The notes below the pieces were generated by a model. The model saw only the letters and a program-made list of their open reading frames with translations, searched no databases and was not told where the DNA came from. Of a stretch of DNA of 64,000 nt, positions 51,427 to 59,148 are shown piece by piece. The stretch's first letter is position 1. Every line of letters starts with the position of its first letter. The stretch comes from CAG-877 sp045125935. GTDB lineage: Bacteria; Bacillota_I; Bacilli_A; RF39; UBA660. The position numbers were made by a program, and so were the translations under genes. The stretch covers positions 1 through 64,000 of the forward strand of contig JBGVNW010000041.1 of assembly GCA_045125935.1 (NCBI GenBank), written 5' to 3'.

Positions 51427-51647
51427 ACTTCTTTAACCTCAGGAATTTCATTAATTATTAGTTCCTCAATACCATCTTTTAGTGTAACGTCTAACATCGG
51501 ACATTCTTCACACGCACCAAGTAATCGTACATATACAATACCATCCTCAAATTTGATAAATTCTAGATTTCCACCATCGTTTATCAAAAAAGGTCGTATT
51601 TTGTCGATGACTGTACGAATACGTAATTCGATATCTTCATTTTTCAA
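51405..51647 (-). CDS. NifU C-terminal-domain protein (YutI-like)
   Basis: An 80-residue iron-sulfur carrier domain: IRPFLINDGGNLEFI, then GACEECPMLDVTLKDGIEE with the CxxC that holds a labile [4Fe-4S] cluster. It delivers clusters to apo-proteins; TtcA-like and TrpRS products in this window are possible clients. I place the start at the TTG of MKNEDIE because GGTGAT precedes it and an ATG at 51665 lies against the -10 element. Bacillus yutI lies in the same neighbourhood. Confidence 0.9.
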   Translation of the reverse strand: MKNEDIELRIRTVIDKIRPFLINDGGNLEFIKFEDGIVYVRLLGACEECPMLDVTLKDGIEELIINEIPEVKEVKNVSNA

Positions 51648-51664
51648 ATTAATCACCAAAAACA

Positions 51665-51693
51665 TTATACATTGAATAAACTAACAAGTAAAG
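51665..51693 (-). promoter_or_regulatory. Promoter of the NifU-like gene
   Basis: On the minus strand, TTTACT and TATAAT are separated by 17 bp. The -10 (51670-51665) lies 18 bases before the TTG start. Confidence 0.6.
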
Positions 51694-51702
51694 AAAGATT
51701 AT

Positions 51703-51730
51703 TGTTATATTTTGCTAAAAATGTTATAAT
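51703..51730 (+). promoter_or_regulatory. Promoter of the S1-domain gene
   Basis: TTGTTA (51703-51708), a 16-bp spacer, and TATAAT (51725-51730) with an extended TGT. Confidence 0.75.
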
Positions 51731-51750
51731 CAAAAAAGAAGGTGCATTAG

Positions 51751-52110
51751 ATGAAAAAATATAAGACTGGAGAAATAGTTTCTGGCTGTGTAACAGGAAT
51801 TGAAAAATATGGTGTATTTGTCAATTTAGATGAATACTACAGTGGCCTAATCCATATTTCAGAAATATCAGATAATTTTGTAAGAAACATCCATGACTAT
51901 GTAAAAATAGGTGAAACAATAAACGTAAAGATTTTAGATGAAAATCCAAAAGAGCATCATGTAAAATTAAGTATAAAAAATATAGACTATAGAATAATGC
52001 AAAAAAAATCAAAGAAAATTAATGAAACATCGCAAGGCTTTTCAACATTAAAAAAGCAATTAAACGTCTGGATAGCAGAAAAAATAACAGAATTAGAAAA
52101 AATAAAATAA
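51751..52110 (+). CDS. S1 RNA-binding domain protein (CvfD/YugI-like)
   Basis: A 119-residue protein with one S1 domain (about 4-75: TGEIVSGCVTGIEKYGVFV, then GLIHISEIS and KVKILDENP) and a basic helical tail. This is the form of general stress protein 13/CvfD, a ribosome-associated regulator in Firmicutes. A strong promoter precedes it. The tRNA array promoter begins 17 bases after its stop, with no clear terminator between. Confidence 0.85.
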   Translation: MKKYKTGEIVSGCVTGIEKYGVFVNLDEYYSGLIHISEISDNFVRNIHDYVKIGETINVKILDENPKEHHVKLSIKNIDYRIMQKKSKKINETSQGFSTLKKQLNVWIAEKITELEKIK

Positions 52111-52127
52111 AAAATTTCAAAAAAATG

Positions 52128-52156
52128 TTGACAAAACATTTATAAGTTGATATAGT
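52128..52156 (+). promoter_or_regulatory. Promoter of the first tRNA unit
   Basis: Consensus TTGACA (52128-52133), a 17-bp spacer, and TATAGT (52151-52156), 24 bases before tRNA-Val. Confidence 0.85.
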
Positions 52157-52180
52157 TAATACTGTCAACTGATTTATTTC

Positions 52181-52257
52181 GGGCGATTAGCTCAGTTGGT
52201 TAGAGCATCTGCCTTACAAGCAGGGGGTCACAGGTTCGAGTCCTGTATCGCCCACCA
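52181..52257 (+). tRNA. tRNA-Val (UAC)
   Basis: A complete cloverleaf with encoded CCA. The acceptor stem GGGCGAU pairs with AUCGCCC, and the anticodon loop CUUACAA gives UAC. It is the ligand expected for the valS T-box. Confidence 0.97.
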
Positions 52258-52262
52258 TTTTT

Positions 52263-52338
<76 letters not shown>

Positions 52339-52346
52339 TTTTTTTT

Positions 52347-52431
52347 GGAGAGGTAGCGAAGAGGCTAAACGCGACAGACTGTAAATCTGTTCTCATTGAG
52401 TTCGATGGTTCGAATCCATCTCTCTCCACCA
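52347..52431 (+). tRNA. tRNA-Tyr (GUA)
   Basis: An 85-nt class II tRNA with a long variable arm and CCA. The anticodon loop CUGUAAA gives GUA. Confidence 0.96.
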
Positions 52432-52440
52432 CGTAAGTAG

Positions 52441-52515
52441 TGCCTCGTAGCCAAGTGGTAAGGCATCAGACTTTGACTCTGACATGCGTTAGTTCGAATC
52501 TAACCGAGGCAGCCA
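52441..52515 (+). tRNA. tRNA-Gln (UUG)
   Basis: The acceptor stem UGCCUCG pairs with CGAGGCA, and CCA is encoded. The anticodon loop CUUUGAC gives UUG. Confidence 0.96.
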
Positions 52516-52528
52516 TTTTTAATAATAT

Positions 52529-52604
52529 GATCTGTTAGCTCAGTTGGTAGAGCATTTGACTTTTAATCAAAGGGTCATGAGTTCGAATCTCATACAGGTC
52601 ACCA
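52529..52604 (+). tRNA. tRNA-Lys (UUU)
   Basis: A complete cloverleaf with CCA. The anticodon loop CUUUUAA gives UUU. It ends one base before tRNA-Leu. Confidence 0.96.
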
Positions 52605-52605
52605 T

Positions 52606-52694
52606 GCCTGAGTGGCGGAATTGGTAGACGCACAGGACTTAAAATCCTGCGAGAATCAACCCTCGTGCCGGTTCAAGTCCGGCCTTAGGCACCA
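52606..52694 (+). tRNA. tRNA-Leu (UAA)
   Basis: An 89-nt class II tRNA with CCA. The anticodon loop CUUAAAA gives UAA. Confidence 0.96.
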
Positions 52695-52704
52695 CTTGAT
52701 AATT

Positions 52705-52735
52705 ACTCATTAGTTTTACTAAATGAGTTTTTTTT
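52705..52735 (+). terminator. Terminator of the first tRNA unit
   Basis: The stem ACTCATT/AATGAGT, with an inner AGT/ACT, is followed by eight T. Confidence 0.75.
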
Positions 52736-52794
52736 GCAAAAAGTATAGTGCTCGCAAAATGCTGCGAAAAAATTAAAAAACTTACTAAAAAATG

Positions 52795-52824
52795 TTGACA
52801 TGCATAAAAACACTATGCTATAAT
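52795..52824 (+). promoter_or_regulatory. Promoter of the second tRNA unit
   Basis: Consensus TTGACA (52795-52800), an 18-bp spacer, and consensus TATAAT (52819-52824) with an extended TGC. Confidence 0.88.
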
Positions 52825-52858
52825 CAATTTGTCGTCTGAAAGAAGAGGACAACAAAAC

Positions 52859-52951
52859 GGAGGAATACCCAAGTCTGGTTGAAGGGATCGGTCTTGAAAA
52901 CCGACAGGTCGTGCAAGCGGCGCAGGGGTTCGAATCCCTTTTCCTCCGCCA
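52859..52951 (+). tRNA. tRNA-Ser (UGA)
   Basis: A 93-nt class II tRNA with a long variable arm and CCA. The anticodon loop CUUGAAA gives UGA. Confidence 0.96.
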
Positions 52952-52959
52952 CATTATAT

Positions 52960-53036
<77 letters not shown>

Positions 53037-53042
53037 AAATTT

Positions 53043-53119
53043 GGTCTCATGGTGCAGCTGGTTAACACGTCTGCCTGTCACGCAGAAGATCGCGGGTTCG
53101 AGTCCCGTTGAGACCGCCA
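53043..53119 (+). tRNA. tRNA-Asp (GUC)
   Basis: A complete cloverleaf with encoded CCA. The anticodon loop CUGUCAC gives GUC. Confidence 0.96.
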
Positions 53120-53127
53120 TTTATTTT

Positions 53128-53203
53128 GGCTTCATAGCTCAGTTGGTAGAGCAAGGGACTGAAAATCCCTGTGTCGCTGGTTCGATTCCCGCTGGAGCCA
53201 CCA
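53128..53203 (+). tRNA. tRNA-Phe (GAA)
   Basis: A complete cloverleaf with CCA. The anticodon loop CUGAAAA gives GAA. Confidence 0.96.
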
Positions 53204-53253
53204 TTTTTTTACAACAATACATAATGTGACCTGACAATTTTATAAATGGGCAT

Positions 53254-53330
<77 letters not shown>

Positions 53331-53335
53331 TTAAT

Positions 53336-53412
53336 CGGGAAGTGGCTCAACTTGGTAGAGCACTTGGTTTGGGACCAAGGGGTTGCAGGTTCAAATCCTG
53401 TCTTCCCGACCA
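53336..53412 (+). tRNA. tRNA-Pro (UGG)
   Basis: A complete cloverleaf with CCA. The anticodon loop UUUGGGA gives UGG. Confidence 0.96.
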
Positions 53413-53425
53413 TTAATTAGAAATT

Positions 53426-53460
53426 AAACCATATACAAGAAAGTATATGGTTTTTATTTT
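53426..53460 (+). terminator. Terminator of the second tRNA unit
   Basis: A perfect 11-bp stem AAACCATATAC/GTATATGGTTT followed by a T-rich tail. Confidence 0.88.
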
Positions 53461-53500
53461 GCAACCATTGGTCAACCCAAACCAATTCCTATAAATAACT

Positions 53501-54253
53501 TTAAATTACAACAAACAACTTGTCTAAATCAGTTTCCTTAATCGCAAACGCAGTACCATGATCATATCTTTTACCAGCGTTTTTTCCGCTACTACGAACT
53601 CCAACTCTAAAAGTAACCCTAATAATCTCTTGGTCAATTAACTTACAAAACTGTTCAAACGAAATCAGTTTATAAAATACAATTTCCTCATATTTAAAAA
53701 ATTCTTTACCATTGACAAACTTTCTATCAACAGAAACAAAAGCCAATAAACTAAGTTTCCTTACAAGTTTTTCTCTCAATAAAGCAAAAGACCAACAATA
53801 TTCCTCATATGATAAAATTTTATTATTAACAGAGTAAACATTCAAATATACACAAGCATCATTATAATTAACATCTAATTTCATCTTTCGTCTAGTACCA
53901 ATAAGAGTGCACTCATTACCAAAAACATCACCAAATAAAACATTTATATTTCGATATGTTTTATTTGGCCAGCCATACTCATCCACAACATTTTTAGTTG
54001 CAAATAAATATTTACCATCGAGAGATGCATTAAACAAAGTAATATAAGAATCACTATATTTCCTCTTTGTTTTAATCTCAATGCCATCAAAATCAGGAAC
54101 TTCAAATTGGTTATAAGAAAGACCAATCAAATTTTCAAAAGTAGTACCAATGGAACCATAACCACCATATTTTGATTCAATCCATCCCAAATCCTTTACT
54201 TCATGAAATAACTTCTTTAATTTTTCTATATTATCTAAATTCACTATATTCAC
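53501..54253 (-). CDS. MvaI/BcnI-family restriction endonuclease (orphan)
   Basis: A 250-residue protein with the MvaI/BcnI form of the PD-(D/E)XK nuclease fold. It has GSIGTTFENLIG (Glu40), then VPDFDGIEIKTKRK with Asp54/Asp56, Glu59 and Lys61 as the metal-binding set. Enzymes of this family are monomeric nickases that recognise CC(W/S)GG-like sites. No DNA methyltransferase lies nearby in the window, so either it is encoded elsewhere or this gene is a remnant or has another job. It sits just after a tRNA-Pro gene, a common place for acquired genes. Confidence 0.82.
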   Translation of the reverse strand: MNIVNLDNIEKLKKLFHEVKDLGWIESKYGGYGSIGTTFENLIGLSYNQFEVPDFDGIEIKTKRKYSDSYITLFNASLDGKYLFATKNVVDEYGWPNKTYRNINVLFGDVFGNECTLIGTRRKMKLDVNYNDACVYLNVYSVNNKILSYEEYCWSFALLREKLVRKLSLLAFVSVDRKFVNGKEFFKYEEIVFYKLISFEQFCKLIDQEIIRVTFRVGVRSSGKNAGKRYDHGTAFAIKETDLDKLFVVI

Positions 54254-54347
54254 CTCTATATTATTATTAGCAATAAATAATAAATGTTCAACGTAATAAT
54301 CTACATAAACACAACTATAAATTCATAAAATTAAGCAAGGTGATAAA

Positions 54348-55409
54348 GTGAAAATAGTACAAATATTGTTATTAGTCAGTTGTCTACTAATAATTCCAAC
54401 AGTAAATGCACAGGATTTATCAAAATCAAGTATAGTAATGGACATAGATAGTGGAAGAGTCCTTTACCAAAATAATTCTTCTGAGAAAAGATTAATTGCC
54501 TCAACAACAAAAATAATGACAGCAATAATTGCCTTAGAACAGGGAAAATTAGACAAAGAAATCAAGGTAGGAGAAGAAGTTTTAAAAATGTATGGAACAA
54601 ACATCTATATTGAAGTAGGTGAAAAAATAACATTACTAGACTTACTCTATGGACTACTACTACGAAGTGGTAATGATGCAGCCGTAGCCATTGCGGTAGC
54701 AATCTCTGGCAGCGAGGAGAAATTTGTTGAAGAAATGAATCTTAAAGCAAAAGAAATAGGAATGAAGAATACAATTTTTGCCAATCCACACGGCCTAGAT
54801 GAAGAAACAAAAAACTACTCAACCGCATACGACATGGCCCTTCTAATGCAATACGCCTATCAAAATGAAACATATAGAGAAATATCCGCAACAAAAAAGT
54901 ATACTGCTAGTACTGAAAATAAAACATATCTTTGGTATAACCGTAATAAATTACTAACAAATTATGAATACTGCACTGGAGGAAAAAATGGATATACGCC
55001 AAGTGCAGGTAAAACATTAGTTTCAACAGCTACGAAAAACAACCTAAACTTAATAACAGTCTCTCTAAATGACAGTGATATTTATACAACTCATCAATCT
55101 CTTTTTGAAGATGCCTTCGATAAATACCAAAATTATAAAATTATCGATAAAGATACTTTCTATATTGACGAAAATTTTACTGATGAAAAATTATACATAA
55201 CAGAAGATTTTTACTATCCGCTAACCACGGAGGAAACAGACAAAATTAAGACAATAGTTCACATAAATAATAGTAATTCAACTAAAAAGGGTACTATTAC
55301 AATTTATCTTGCCGACAAAAAAATTGGCAGCGTACAAATCTATAAAAAAGAAAAACAAAAAAAAGAAGAAAGCTTCTTCTCTAAATTAAAATCATTATTT
55401 ACTAGATAA
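54348..55409 (+). CDS. D-alanyl-D-alanine carboxypeptidase (DacF/DacA-like)
   Basis: A 353-residue S11-family penicillin-binding protein. It has a signal peptide (cleavage near VNA-QD), SxxK as STTK (52-55), SGN at 107-109, and the third motif as KNG (213-215) instead of the usual KTG. A beta-rich C-terminal domain and a basic amphipathic end (FFSKLKSLFTR) fit membrane attachment. It trims the terminal D-Ala of peptidoglycan stem peptides; DacF does this in spore cortex formation. It starts at GTG after AAGGTG. Its end overlaps the convergent phosphoesterase gene by 15 bp. Confidence 0.9.
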   Translation: MKIVQILLLVSCLLIIPTVNAQDLSKSSIVMDIDSGRVLYQNNSSEKRLIASTTKIMTAIIALEQGKLDKEIKVGEEVLKMYGTNIYIEVGEKITLLDLLYGLLLRSGNDAAVAIAVAISGSEEKFVEEMNLKAKEIGMKNTIFANPHGLDEETKNYSTAYDMALLMQYAYQNETYREISATKKYTASTENKTYLWYNRNKLLTNYEYCTGGKNGYTPSAGKTLVSTATKNNLNLITVSLNDSDIYTTHQSLFEDAFDKYQNYKIIDKDTFYIDENFTDEKLYITEDFYYPLTTEETDKIKTIVHINNSNSTKKGTITIYLADKKIGSVQIYKKEKQKKEESFFSKLKSLFTR

Positions 55410-56312
55410 TCTAAAGAAATTTACACTTGGTAAACAGAAAAGTCTAATTCCATTACCATTTGTACCAATTCCGCTAGAAATAAATAATTTCGAATTTCCA
55501 ATTTCATAATATTTATCATTATATTTTAAGGCGCCCTCAATTTTATATGGAGAACCTCCCCAAGGGAATTTAATGCTATTATTATGAGAATGCCCAGCTA
55601 AAAATAAATCGGCAGAATAATTATTAGTAATTTCATCGACCAAATCAGGCTCATGAATTAAAGAAATTGTATAAATATTTGAATTGTAAGTTTCATTATT
55701 AAAATAACTAAAAGCTTTACTTATATCATCTTGATCATTAAGCATACTTGAAACTCCTGTGATTAAGATAGGTTTATCAGAATCATTGTAGATTAATTCA
55801 TAATCATTATTCAAAATAACAAAATCACTCTGATTAAAAATAGTCATAAAATTTTCTCCATCTTCTTCACCTGCGATAGCATACTTACCAATACTAGCTT
55901 TAATTTTTGACAATTGTTTAATTAATCGCTCTTGTTCATCTGATTTTAAATCGTAATCTTTATCAATTAAATCTCCAGTAAATACAACTAAATCAGGATT
56001 TCTTTCATTAATTGACTTAACTAAAGATTTTACTTCATCAATAAAAATAGTAGTGCCGTAATGTAAATCTGAAAACTGTATTATTTTAACACCATCAAAA
56101 CTACTAGGAATCTTTTCGTTAATAATCCGTTCTTCTTTAAAAATTACTTGACTAGTAAATATATATTTATTACAAAGATAAAAGGTACTAACCAGAACCA
56201 CAATAAAAATCGTAATTTTAAACAAAATACTAAATATTTTTTTTTGTTTATTACGTCTCACTTGCGTTGAAACAGCCTTCTGTTTTTTTTGATTAAGTTC
56301 CTCACGTGTCAT
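55395..56312 (-). CDS. Membrane-anchored metallophosphoesterase (YkuE-like)
   Basis: A 305-residue protein with an N-terminal TM (about 26-46) and a calcineurin-like domain outside. Metal motifs seen are FSDLHYG, FTGDLID and the C-terminal AGHSHNN. The third motif, normally GNHD/E, reads IAGEEDG, so the catalytic Asn and His are missing. The family contains lipid-intermediate and UDP-diacylglucosamine phosphohydrolases. Loss of the GNH motif may lower or alter activity. The 56313-56543 interval upstream shows no gene. Confidence 0.8.
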   Translation of the reverse strand: MTREELNQKKQKAVSTQVRRNKQKKIFSILFKITIFIVVLVSTFYLCNKYIFTSQVIFKEERIINEKIPSSFDGVKIIQFSDLHYGTTIFIDEVKSLVKSINERNPDLVVFTGDLIDKDYDLKSDEQERLIKQLSKIKASIGKYAIAGEEDGENFMTIFNQSDFVILNNDYELIYNDSDKPILITGVSSMLNDQDDISKAFSYFNNETYNSNIYTISLIHEPDLVDEITNNYSADLFLAGHSHNNSIKFPWGGSPYKIEGALKYNDKYYEIGNSKLFISSGIGTNGNGIRLFCLPSVNFFRLSSK

Positions 56313-56543
56313 ATTATCACCAATTATATTGTACTAAATTTTACTATAAAAGTCTATTATCGATAGTTATTAAGAAAAAAGATTTTACTAAACAATAAAT
56401 ATATTGTCCAATCAATAAAATTCACTTAAATCATAATAATTAATCCACGTCACGGACGCTTAAAACAGTTCAAAATAAAAATATCAAACGTAAATTTATA
56501 GTAAAAAAATAAGAAAACATGCTAAAATAAAGATGGTGATAAA

Positions 56544-57944
56544 ATGAAATATGATGTAATTATAGTTGGTGCTGGTCCGGCAGGACTATTTGCAGCTTAT
56601 GAACTAATTAGTAAAAATAAGAAACTAAAAGTAGCTCTACTTGACAAGGGCAAAAAGGTATCGGGGAGATTTTGTCCAATGAATAAAAACAAAACTAATT
56701 GCGTAAACTGTAATCCATGCAGAATATTAGCGGGTTATGGTGGAGCAGGTACTTTTTCCGATGGAAAACTTAATTTTATTCCAAAATTAGGAAAAAGTGA
56801 TTTATTCAAATATATGAGTGAAAGTGAAGCCTATGAATTAGTAAATGACACTGAAGAAATCTTTACTAAATTTAACATGGATAGCGATATTTTTCCAAGC
56901 AATATGCAAGAAGCCGAAGCAATAAAAAAGAAAGTAGCAATAGAAAGTGCCAGATTACTATTAATAAAACAAAAACATCTAGGCAGTGATCATCTACCAG
57001 AATATATCGATAATTTTTCAAAATACCTCGAAGAAAAAGGTGTTATACTATTTGAAAATGCCGACGTTGAAGATATAATTCCTAAGAATGGAAGCTATGA
57101 TGTTATTTATAATAAAAAGGAAAAATTAAATGCTAGAAAAGTAATTGTCGCTCCGGGAAGAGCAGGGGCTAAATGGATTCAAGAACTGGCAGATAAATAT
57201 AAAATACCATATCTATCACAAAGTATTGAAATAGGTGTTCGAGTAGAGGTACGTAAAGAAATAATGGAAGAGTTAACAAATGTCATCTATGATCCAACTA
57301 TTTTCATAAAGACTGATACATACAATGATGAAATGCGAACATTCTGTACCAATCCAGGAGGTTTTGTCGCAAAAGAAAACTATTATGGTTACATCTGTGT
57401 AAATGGACATGCTCTAAAAGATATAAAATCAAATAATTCTAATTTCGCCTTCATAAGCAAAGTAAATTTAACAGAACCAGTAACAAACACCCGTCAATAT
57501 GGAGAATCAATTGCAAGAATAGCTAATGTTTTAGGTGATTCAAAACCAATTATTCAAACACTAAAAGATTTAAGAAATGGCCGCCGTTCAACTTGGCCAC
57601 GCATAAATAAGGGATTTATTGAACCAACTCTAAAAGATTGTGTAGCAGGAGATTTAGCTCTAGTATTACCACATCGTATAATTACAAATATCTTAGAAGG
57701 TCTAGAAAAATTAGACAAAATTATTCCTGGTGTAAATAATGATGAGACGCTTCTATATGGCCCAGAAATTAAATTTTTCAGTAATGAAATCACAACAAAT
57801 AACAAATTTAAATTAGAAAATGAAGATATTTACTTCATCGGTGATGGAGCAGGTAAAGCAGGAAATATTGTAATTGCTGCCGCAACAGGATTAGTTGCTG
57901 CAAGAGATATTTTAGAAGGAGAAAAAAATGAACAAAAAAAATAA
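56544..57944 (+). CDS. FAD-dependent oxidoreductase (COG2509-like)
   Basis: A 466-residue flavoprotein. The N-terminal dinucleotide-binding fold is VIIVGAGPAGLFAAYE (GxGxxG at 9-14). A cysteine-rich loop CVNCNPC lies at about 55-61 and GYGGAGTFSDGK at 64-75. The C-terminal FAD signature is IYFIGDGAGKAGNIVIAAATG. It resembles the uncharacterised FAD dehydrogenase group near geranylgeranyl reductases. The substrate is unknown. Its end overlaps the cyclophilin gene by 17 bp. Confidence 0.85.
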   Translation: MKYDVIIVGAGPAGLFAAYELISKNKKLKVALLDKGKKVSGRFCPMNKNKTNCVNCNPCRILAGYGGAGTFSDGKLNFIPKLGKSDLFKYMSESEAYELVNDTEEIFTKFNMDSDIFPSNMQEAEAIKKKVAIESARLLLIKQKHLGSDHLPEYIDNFSKYLEEKGVILFENADVEDIIPKNGSYDVIYNKKEKLNARKVIVAPGRAGAKWIQELADKYKIPYLSQSIEIGVRVEVRKEIMEELTNVIYDPTIFIKTDTYNDEMRTFCTNPGGFVAKENYYGYICVNGHALKDIKSNNSNFAFISKVNLTEPVTNTRQYGESIARIANVLGDSKPIIQTLKDLRNGRRSTWPRINKGFIEPTLKDCVAGDLALVLPHRIITNILEGLEKLDKIIPGVNNDETLLYGPEIKFFSNEITTNNKFKLENEDIYFIGDGAGKAGNIVIAAATGLVAARDILEGEKNEQKK

Positions 57945-58644
57945 ATGCAAAAGAAAAGCTAAAAATAAAATTTTAATCATAATAACAGCTATTTTAACAC
58001 TAGCGCTATGTGGCTGTGGCAAAGAAGAAACAATAAAAGAGGACTTATTAAACATTAACTATGATATAGAAACAAACGAAGTAGAACTATCGCAATATGA
58101 AACTGAAAACCCCGTAGTAGCACTATATATAGAAAAATACGGTTCTGTAATAATTGAGTTATATCCAGAAATTGCCCCAAACACAGTAAATAATTTCATC
58201 TCACTTGTAAAATCAGGCTTTTATGATAACAATACTCTACATAGATTAGTTCCAGGCTTTGTTTTACAGGGAGGGGACCCAACAGGTACAGGAACAGGTG
58301 GCCCAGGATATAAAATAAAAGGTGAATTTAAAAGCAATAATTTTGACAATGATCTAAAACATACTAAGGGAATCATTTCTATGGCAAGAACAAGTTATTC
58401 TAATGACACTGCAGGAAGTCAATTCTTTATTATGCTAGATGATGCTGAATATTTAGATGGAGAGTATGCAGCATTTGGTAAGGTAATTGACGGCTGGGAA
58501 AATATTGAAAAAATTGTTGCAAATGAAAAAGTAGCGGACTCTGAAACTGGAAAACTAGCAACAAATTTAACATTAAAAAAGGCTCTTGTAGATTTAAAAG
58601 GCAAAGAATATGAAGAACCAGAAAAAATAACTGAAGAAGATTAA
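57928..58644 (+). CDS. Cyclophilin-type peptidyl-prolyl isomerase lipoprotein
   Basis: A 238-residue protein with a lipoprotein signal (ALCGC lipobox, Cys30), a linker, and a cyclophilin domain (about 65-215). The domain holds LHRLVPGFVLQGGDPTGTGTGGPGY and AGSQFFIML, which make the active site. It folds proline-containing exported proteins at the outer face of the membrane, useful for the many secreted proteins encoded in this window. GGAG precedes the ATG. Translation is probably coupled to the flavoprotein gene. Confidence 0.92.
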   Translation: MNKKNKCKRKAKNKILIIITAILTLALCGCGKEETIKEDLLNINYDIETNEVELSQYETENPVVALYIEKYGSVIIELYPEIAPNTVNNFISLVKSGFYDNNTLHRLVPGFVLQGGDPTGTGTGGPGYKIKGEFKSNNFDNDLKHTKGIISMARTSYSNDTAGSQFFIMLDDAEYLDGEYAAFGKVIDGWENIEKIVANEKVADSETGKLATNLTLKKALVDLKGKEYEEPEKITEED

Positions 58645-58658
58645 TACTTCTTCTTTTT
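58633..58658 (+). terminator. Terminator of the cyclophilin gene
   Basis: A 7-bp stem GAAGAAG/CTTCTTC with an ATTAATA loop and a T run; the 5' arm is in the last codons. Confidence 0.75.
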
Positions 58659-58781
58659 ATTTAAATACTAAATCATACATTTATTTAAATTTACAATAAT
58701 CTATAAAAAATCACTAAAACTTATAAGTCACATAAAAAAGTCAAAAATCACTAAATAACTAAATGTATAATTGTAAATGAT

Positions 58782-58833
58782 GTGATACCAAAAAAGCACT
58801 AAAACTTGTGATACCAAAAATCACTAAAACTAT
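58782..58833 (+). repeat. Tandem 26-bp direct repeat upstream of the valS T-box
   Basis: Two near-identical 26-bp units start at 58782 and 58808 (GTGATACCAAAAA then CACTAAAACT). Partial copies of the second half (TCACTAAA) occur at 58711 and 58748. Within the second unit, GTGAT pairs with ATCAC. The repeats end at the valS promoter. The rest of 58659-58781 is AT-rich with no gene. Confidence 0.65.
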
Positions 58834-58861
58834 TGAAATATAACAAAATCTAAGTTATAAT
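58833..58861 (+). promoter_or_regulatory. Promoter of the valS T-box transcript
   Basis: TTGAAA (58833-58838), a 17-bp spacer, and TATAAT (58856-58861). Confidence 0.8.
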
Positions 58862-59095
58862 TACAGCTAGATGCGATGAGTCTGAGGAGTAAATATTTAT
58901 TCTTACAAAGAGAGTTAATGGTTGGTGAAAATTAACAAAGAAAAATATTGAAGGTAGCAGAGGAGTAGGATTCCTGAAATTAAGTAAGTTATCCCGGAAG
59001 ATGTTTTCCGTTATAAAAAAGAGGATATCATATTGATATCAAACTAAGGTGGTACCACGAAAATCTCGTCCTTTTGGATTGAGATTTTTTATTTT
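58862..59095 (+). promoter_or_regulatory. T-box riboswitch controlling valS
   Basis: The conserved T-box core AAGGTGGTACCACG lies at 59046-59059. The stem I region has the GAGAG and GGTTGGTG-type distal-loop elements near 58909-58926. A candidate valine specifier GUA is at 58954-58956, matching tRNA-Val(UAC) encoded at 52181. The terminator arm follows: AAATCTCGTCC pairs with GGATTGAGATTT, then a T run (59060-59095). Uncharged tRNA-Val would stabilise the antiterminator and allow valS transcription. Confidence 0.93.
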
Positions 59096-59148
59096 CCAAA
59101 GACTTTAAAATTAATCGCTTTATCCACAAAAATATAAGGAGTGATATT

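Noticed and set aside
53041..53229. Open frame on the plus strand across tRNA-Asp and tRNA-Phe
   Set aside because: It is fully explained by the two tRNA genes and has no ribosome-binding site.
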